Assembly (NCBI RefSeq): GCF_947387555.1
Contig: NZ_CANDNZ010000015.1
Location: 1-64,000, forward strand
Direction: 5' to 3'
Length of the DNA stretch: 64,000 nt
Origin: Thalassomonas sp. RHCl1
GTDB lineage: Bacteria; Pseudomonadota; Gammaproteobacteria; Enterobacterales; Alteromonadaceae
Shown: positions 60,401-64,000 of the stretch, piece by piece
How positions within the stretch are numbered: the stretch's first letter is position 1
Layout: each line of letters starts with the position of its first letter
Made by a program: the position numbers and the translations under genes
The notes under the pieces: generated by a model
Told to the model about the DNA's origin: nothing
What the model saw: only the letters and a program-made list of their open reading frames with translations
Databases searched by the model: none

Positions 60401-60473
60401 GTCCAGCTTTTTGCTGGTGCCGATTTTAACCCAGCTGTTTACCCGCTCACTTGCTGTGAGCAAAGCTGATTAG
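57432..60473 (+). CDS. RND-family efflux pump (AcrB/MexF superfamily)
   Basis: A 1013-residue inner-membrane transporter of standard RND length with twelve membrane helices and two large periplasmic loops. Typical segments are the start FTFTLVVLMVLVGLVSYFN, GLLVDNAIVVTE in helix 4 with the proton-relay Asp pair, and GIVVNNAIILID in helix 10. Proton-driven export of drugs, dyes, metals or lipids. The sequence is nearer to the CzcA-like or VmeB-like hydrophobe branch, but the substrate cannot be told. No tetR or marR regulator is adjacent. Confidence 0.94.
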   Translation: MNLPFAAIKNAQFTFTLVVLMVLVGLVSYFNMPRSEDPQFEIPITLLEIIYPGASPKDVETLVVDPLEEEFSDIENIKKIESQIKDGGARIEVTFLYGTDADAAFNKVKRAVSTVKPNLPAGVQDVLVLKATPNSVAVMQLALWSEPLDYKTMEFHAKQLEKRLEAIATVRKADIWGYPQQIVAVDINLNLLKHYGISVTDINNILKGRAVNITPGFVDGNSRRFNVKASGNFEQLQQLSDTIVLANEDFVLRLKDVANVSFASREPSYLAYFQQKPVIFVTLQQRENTNIFNLTEQVRKEAELFRQQLPENMHLEVIFEQADSVSARVDGFFDNLWQGLLLVGLMSLVFLGIRESVVVITAIPLSFLIAIGLLDFSGFGLQQMSIVGMIIALGLLVDNAIVVTESIHREKRKNSNLSQAAATGTSRVGWAISSGTITTMLAFLPMLMLASNTGDFIRSMPVTVVLVLLASLVIALTLTPLLASRFFSLKPGKIKTLQHYANIFAERVYSKGLAVLIRYRLLVLVVAIACLVGMLSLFGKVGVSLFPRAEKAMVLLDVDTPANSSLEYTNRVMQEMTQVLGNYPLIDKVALNVGNSNPRIYYNEIPKRGVVKFGQALLILHEYDEEKVQQLVADLRREFSSWHQASITVKEFTQGPVTDQAIAVRLMSESLDDLEQVAGDLSAHMASLNGIINLDNPIGVANTELALTLDYDKAGLAGIDINTLDNTVQTILSGAFVGRFNDENGENYPIVVRRTNPDINGLSDVHIQSSSGEFIPLSQMASQQLQKGHSEFFHYQKLRMAKVSADAAQGHSVHELTSEVVAYLDNYPMPAGMYYTLGGEEESRQESFAGLSQIMLITAIGIFAVLVLQFRSFLQPLIIFSSIPFAMAGSVIGLYLTGLSFSMMAFIGLISLFGIVVNNAIILIDTTNRNLADGLEKSAAILSASATRFTPILLTTLTTIGGLLPLTLFGGGLWQPLGVVIISGLCVSALSSFLLVPILTQLFTRSLAVSKAD

Positions 60474-60502
60474 AGCAGTGATAAGAGAAGAATAATTATA
60501 TT

Positions 60503-62533
60503 ATGCAAACCGTAGGATTTTTTGGTTATTCCCTTGGCGCCGTGGCGTTTTTCGTTTTTTCCCTGTTGCTGGTTGCCGCCCGCAACCATACAGTGATCGC
60601 CCGCTGGATTTTATTCAGTACCCTAACCACTGTGGTTGCCAACCTGGTAGCGGCGGTGCAGGTCAAATCCGGCTTTAGCCTGCAATGGGTGATGCTGGCG
60701 GATGCGGTGAAAATTGCCAGCTGGTCGGTATTGATTTTAAGCTGTAATGTCGAAGTCAAATCCATCCGCGAGTTGCTGTTTAGTTTCCATGTCCGCCAGT
60801 ATCTGGGGATCTGGAGTGTGCTGATGTTGGTGTGCGCCGTTGCCAATAACTGGCTGAACTACTCCTACGAATATCTGTTTTTATTGTTTGTGCTGCTTAA
60901 TCTTTGGGTGCTGGTATTGCTGGAGCAGTTATATCGCAGCGCCGACCTCCAGGTGCGCTGGGCCATCTGGCCGCTGGTGATCGCTCTGGCGAGCATGGCG
61001 ATTTTTGATTTTGTGCTTTATGCCCAGGCGACTATGGTGGAAGGCATAGATTTTGACTTCTGGTACAGCCGCGGTTTTATCAGCACTATGATGATGCCTT
61101 TGCTGCTGGTGACCACCCGGCGCATCAATAACGGTGCGGTAAGGGTGTTTGTCTCCCGCAATGTGGTGTTTTACAGCTCAATTTTAATGATCGCCGGTTT
61201 ATACCTGTTGATGATGGCCTTTGCCGGTTATGTCATTAACTATATCGGCGGCGAATGGGGCACTTTGATCAGCATTATTTTCCTTATTCTCGGTGGTGTG
61301 GTGCTGGCGGTGCTGCTGATCACCGAATCGCTGCGCCGCAAGCTCAAGGTGTTTATCGCGAAAAACTTTTTTGCCAATAAGTATGAATACCGGGATGAGT
61401 GGCTTAATTTAATCGAAACCCTGGAAACCACCTCGGCGGAAAGCCATTACCAGATGGCGACCAGGATCATGATTTCTAAGCTGAACCTCGATGGCGGCGC
61501 GATAGTGAAAAGGGTGACGGATTTACAGTTCAAGGTGGAATATGCCGAAGGGTTAACCCTGGAGGATAACTTTAACCAGCAAATGGTGCTGCTGAGCCAG
61601 CATTGTCAGAGCCAGGGCTGGATTGTTGATATCCAGGAGTATGTTAAATCCCCCGGTCTCTATCCGGAATTGTCCCTGGATGTCGACTTATGGCTGGAGA
61701 AGAAGGTTGCTCTGGTGGTGCCTATTTTCATCGGCCGTGCTTTTTACGGCATGTTTATTTTATCGGGACATGAAGACGTTAAACCCCTGAACTGGGAAGA
61801 CAGGGATCTGATGTTTGCCATTTCCAAGCAGCTGGGTAATTTTCTTTCCCTGCACGAGGCCAATGATAAACTGGCGGAGTCCAAACAGTTTGATGCCTTT
61901 AACCGTATGTCGGCATTTTTGGTGCATGACTTGAAAAATGTCCAGGCACAGCTGACGCTGATCACCACCAATGCGCAAAAGCACAGGCATAACCCGGCCT
62001 TTATCGACGATGTTTTTGAAACCGTGGAGTCAGCCAGCGAAAGGCTGGGCAAGGTATTGTCCCAGTTGCGCAATAAACAGCTGGTACAGTCCCAGAGCAA
62101 GGTGGTTGATATTGCCGCCCTTATCGATAAAGTGGTGCAGCAATGTAATGTCCGTGAGCCCAGGGTGCAGGTGGAACAAAGCCGGGAGTGCCTGATGCCC
62201 CTGGACGGTGAAACGTTTTATTCTATTCTCAATCACCTGATCCAGAATGCACAGGAAGCGACAAAATCCGACGGTTGGGTTAAAGTATCATTAGAGGCTG
62301 ATGATAAACAGGCTAAAATCACTATAAGTGATAACGGTACCGGCATGTCGGAAGAGTTTATCAATAAGCGCTTATTTAAGCCCTTTGATACCACCAAAGG
62401 CAATGCCGGTATGGGCATCGGGGTGTTTGAAGCCCGGCAGTTTATACACAGCATTGCCGGTAAAATTGATGTGGCAAGTGAAGAAGGCCAGGGTACCGAG
62501 TTTTGCCTGACCTTGCCGATTAAATCGTTATAA
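60503..62533 (+). CDS. prsK: PEP-CTERM/XrtA system histidine kinase PrsK
   Basis: A 676-residue membrane histidine kinase. The first 280 residues hold about eight membrane helices; a GAF-like domain (about 310-440) follows; then a HisKA-like region with FLVHDLKNVQAQL and an ATPase domain (NHLIQNAQEAT, ISDNGTGMSEEF, GMGIGVFEARQF). This long architecture followed by an NtrC-type regulator is characteristic of PrsK, which regulates genes of the exosortase/PEP-CTERM exopolysaccharide system. It is 141 bases before prsR. Confidence 0.9.
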   Translation: MQTVGFFGYSLGAVAFFVFSLLLVAARNHTVIARWILFSTLTTVVANLVAAVQVKSGFSLQWVMLADAVKIASWSVLILSCNVEVKSIRELLFSFHVRQYLGIWSVLMLVCAVANNWLNYSYEYLFLLFVLLNLWVLVLLEQLYRSADLQVRWAIWPLVIALASMAIFDFVLYAQATMVEGIDFDFWYSRGFISTMMMPLLLVTTRRINNGAVRVFVSRNVVFYSSILMIAGLYLLMMAFAGYVINYIGGEWGTLISIIFLILGGVVLAVLLITESLRRKLKVFIAKNFFANKYEYRDEWLNLIETLETTSAESHYQMATRIMISKLNLDGGAIVKRVTDLQFKVEYAEGLTLEDNFNQQMVLLSQHCQSQGWIVDIQEYVKSPGLYPELSLDVDLWLEKKVALVVPIFIGRAFYGMFILSGHEDVKPLNWEDRDLMFAISKQLGNFLSLHEANDKLAESKQFDAFNRMSAFLVHDLKNVQAQLTLITTNAQKHRHNPAFIDDVFETVESASERLGKVLSQLRNKQLVQSQSKVVDIAALIDKVVQQCNVREPRVQVEQSRECLMPLDGETFYSILNHLIQNAQEATKSDGWVKVSLEADDKQAKITISDNGTGMSEEFINKRLFKPFDTTKGNAGMGIGVFEARQFIHSIAGKIDVASEEGQGTEFCLTLPIKSL

Positions 62534-62674
62534 AATGTGACACTTTTATCTTTAGGCCCCTCTTGTTGCCTTTGGCGATAATGGCTAAGCTAGCGTTGTA
62601 AGGGCAGGGATCTGCGGTTTGTTATTTTGCCTGTAGCGCACTGAATTGAATAAAAATTAAGGATTTGAATCCCT

Positions 62675-64000
62675 ATGGAAAAATTGCTGATTATTGATGA
62701 TGATAGCGGCGTTCAAAAGCAATTAAAGTGGAGTTTTTCTGATTATGATGTCATTTTGGCATCGGATCGTGAAAGCGCCATTGCGGCTGTCCGCCGCCAT
62801 GAACCAAAAGTTATTACCCTGGATTTAGGCTTGCCGCCGGATGAAGCTAATGCTTCCGAGGGGTTGGCGGCCTTGCAGGAAATTCTGGCGATAGCTCCGC
62901 ATACTAAGGTTATCGTGATCACGGGTAATGACGACAGGACCAATGCCTTAAAGGCGATTGCCGCCGGCGCCTATGATTTTTACCAGAAGCCGGTTGAACC
63001 CGAGGTGATCAATGTCATTGTCTCCCGCGCCTTTAGTGTTGCCGCGATAGAAGAAGAAAACCGCAAAATGCGTGCCGTCGCCGGTAGCGACATGGGGGTG
63101 ATAGGCAACAGCGCCAGCATAGACAGAATGCGTATGATGATCAAACGCATCGCCCCTACCAGTATTACTGCTTTGCTGCTGGGGGAAAGCGGCACGGGTA
63201 AGGAAGTGACCGCCAATGCCGTACATTTGGCCAGCGACCGCAAGAAAAAGCCTTTTATCGCCATTAACTGCGCCTCAATCCCGGAAACCCTGCTGGAAAG
63301 CGAGCTGTTTGGTTTTGAAAAAGGGGCCTTTACCGGCGCTCATAAAACCACTAAAGGGAAAATTGAATGTGCCGAGGGCGGCACTTTATTTTTAGATGAA
63401 ATCGGCGACATGCCCTATAACCTGCAGGCAAAACTACTACGCTTCTTGCAGGAAAAAAGCATCGAACGCTTGGGGGGACGCCAGGAAATTCCCGTGGATG
63501 TCCGGGTGATCTGTGCCACCAACCAGAACCTGGAGCAGATGGTGCAGGAAAAATCTTTCCGGGAAGATTTATTCTACCGGGTCAGTGAAATTACCTTGAA
63601 TATTCCGCCGCTTAGGGACCGGGAAGAAGATGTGCTGATCCTGGCGCAATACTTCCTGCAGCAATATGCTGCCGAATATAAGCGTAATGTTAAAGGCTTT
63701 TCCGAAGATGGCCTGAGTGCATTAAAAAATCATAAATGGCCGGGTAACATTCGCGAGTTGCAAAACAAGGTGAAAAGTTCGGTGATCATGAGCACAGGCA
63801 CCCAGGTGACCGCCATGGATCTCGGCTTCTTTGATCATGAAGACCAGGGTTATGAGCTGTCGCTGAATTTACGTGCCGTCAGGGAGCAGGCGGAAACCTT
63901 GGCAATCCAGAAAGCCTATGCCCTGTCTACCGGCAATATGTCGAAAACGGCGGAGTTGTTGGGTATTACCCGGCCGACGCTTTATTCTTTGGTGGAAAAG
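62675..64000 (+). CDS. prsR: PEP-CTERM/XrtA response regulator PrsR, 3' end beyond the window
   Basis: The first 442 codons of a sigma-54-dependent response regulator. Receiver domain with acidic pocket DDD at 8-10 and phosphoacceptor Asp50; AAA+ domain with Walker A GESGTGKE and the sigma-54 loop GAFTGA; and the beginning of a Fis-type helix-turn-helix (MSKTAELLGITRPTLYSLVEK-like region) at the cut end. A ribosome site AAGGA is 11 bases upstream. PrsR drives sigma-54 promoters of PEP-CTERM genes; such targets are not seen in this window. Confidence 0.92.
   Translation, partial: MEKLLIIDDDSGVQKQLKWSFSDYDVILASDRESAIAAVRRHEPKVITLDLGLPPDEANASEGLAALQEILAIAPHTKVIVITGNDDRTNALKAIAAGAYDFYQKPVEPEVINVIVSRAFSVAAIEEENRKMRAVAGSDMGVIGNSASIDRMRMMIKRIAPTSITALLLGESGTGKEVTANAVHLASDRKKKPFIAINCASIPETLLESELFGFEKGAFTGAHKTTKGKIECAEGGTLFLDEIGDMPYNLQAKLLRFLQEKSIERLGGRQEIPVDVRVICATNQNLEQMVQEKSFREDLFYRVSEITLNIPPLRDREEDVLILAQYFLQQYAAEYKRNVKGFSEDGLSALKNHKWPGNIRELQNKVKSSVIMSTGTQVTAMDLGFFDHEDQGYELSLNLRAVREQAETLAIQKAYALSTGNMSKTAELLGITRPTLYSLVEK

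Noticed and set aside
59933-60463. 176-codon leftward frame in the RND pump
   Set aside because: Antisense shadow of the transmembrane helices at the pump C-terminus.

Overview
The window looks like a chromosomal segment of a marine gammaproteobacterium of the Alteromonadales, most likely Colwelliaceae (Thalassomonas/Thalassotalea-like). This is an inference from gene content: yihI-hemN next to a Csr-type RNA, srkA-dsbA, the PrsK/PrsR pair of the XrtA/PEP-CTERM system, a large TonB receptor, a small group of integron cassettes and a decayed REP-type transposase. No database search was possible.

Layout. 1-4900: tRNA-His, then hemN, a DksA-like zinc protein, a DUF2489 protein and yihI, all leftward. 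The gap beyond yihI holds a probable CsrB/CsrC-family RNA with regularly spaced GGA motifs. 5000-14500: M61 peptidase, purU, a VF530-type protein, a chemotaxis receptor, a solute-binding protein with a TonB receptor, and a peroxiredoxin-like protein. 14700-23300: small accessory genes, including a six-cysteine secreted peptide, a leftward VOC/GNAT/flavin-oxidoreductase group, an XRE repressor with a clear palindromic operator, a second XRE gene overlapping a double-glycine peptide gene, a divergent LysR/oxidoreductase pair and an SGNH-like secreted protein. 23470-26870: four integron cassettes, each with its own attC site and no integrase in the window. They encode an FRG-domain protein, a small membrane protein, a DUF3800 protein and an unknown 83-residue protein. 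27290-27790: a truncated SymE-like locus.

28000-36460 is a metabolic block. hutG and hutF complete histidine breakdown to glutamate plus formate, and fdsGBA-fdhD-fdsD encode an NAD+-linked molybdenum formate dehydrogenase that can oxidise that formate. A palindrome that fits HutC lies before hutG. 36900-44100 carries ccoG, srkA, dsbA, a DedA/VTT membrane protein, a SHOCT protein, a two-OB-fold SSB-like protein and a stand-alone fabH.

44200-56000 is accessory. Three secreted proteins share an N-terminal domain that is about 90% identical and have unrelated C-terminal parts; a fourth, shorter and more divergent relative follows, then a further secreted protein and a fibronectin-like protein. 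Next come a transposase pseudogene with a readable decay history, an intact symE-like gene with a SymR-like antisense hairpin, two copies of a REP-like element, a membrane-bound winged-helix regulator with a beta-propeller, and an esterase-fold protein whose nucleophile serine appears to be replaced. 56000-64000: tRNA-Arg, an RND efflux adaptor and pump, then prsK and prsR; prsR runs off the end of the window.
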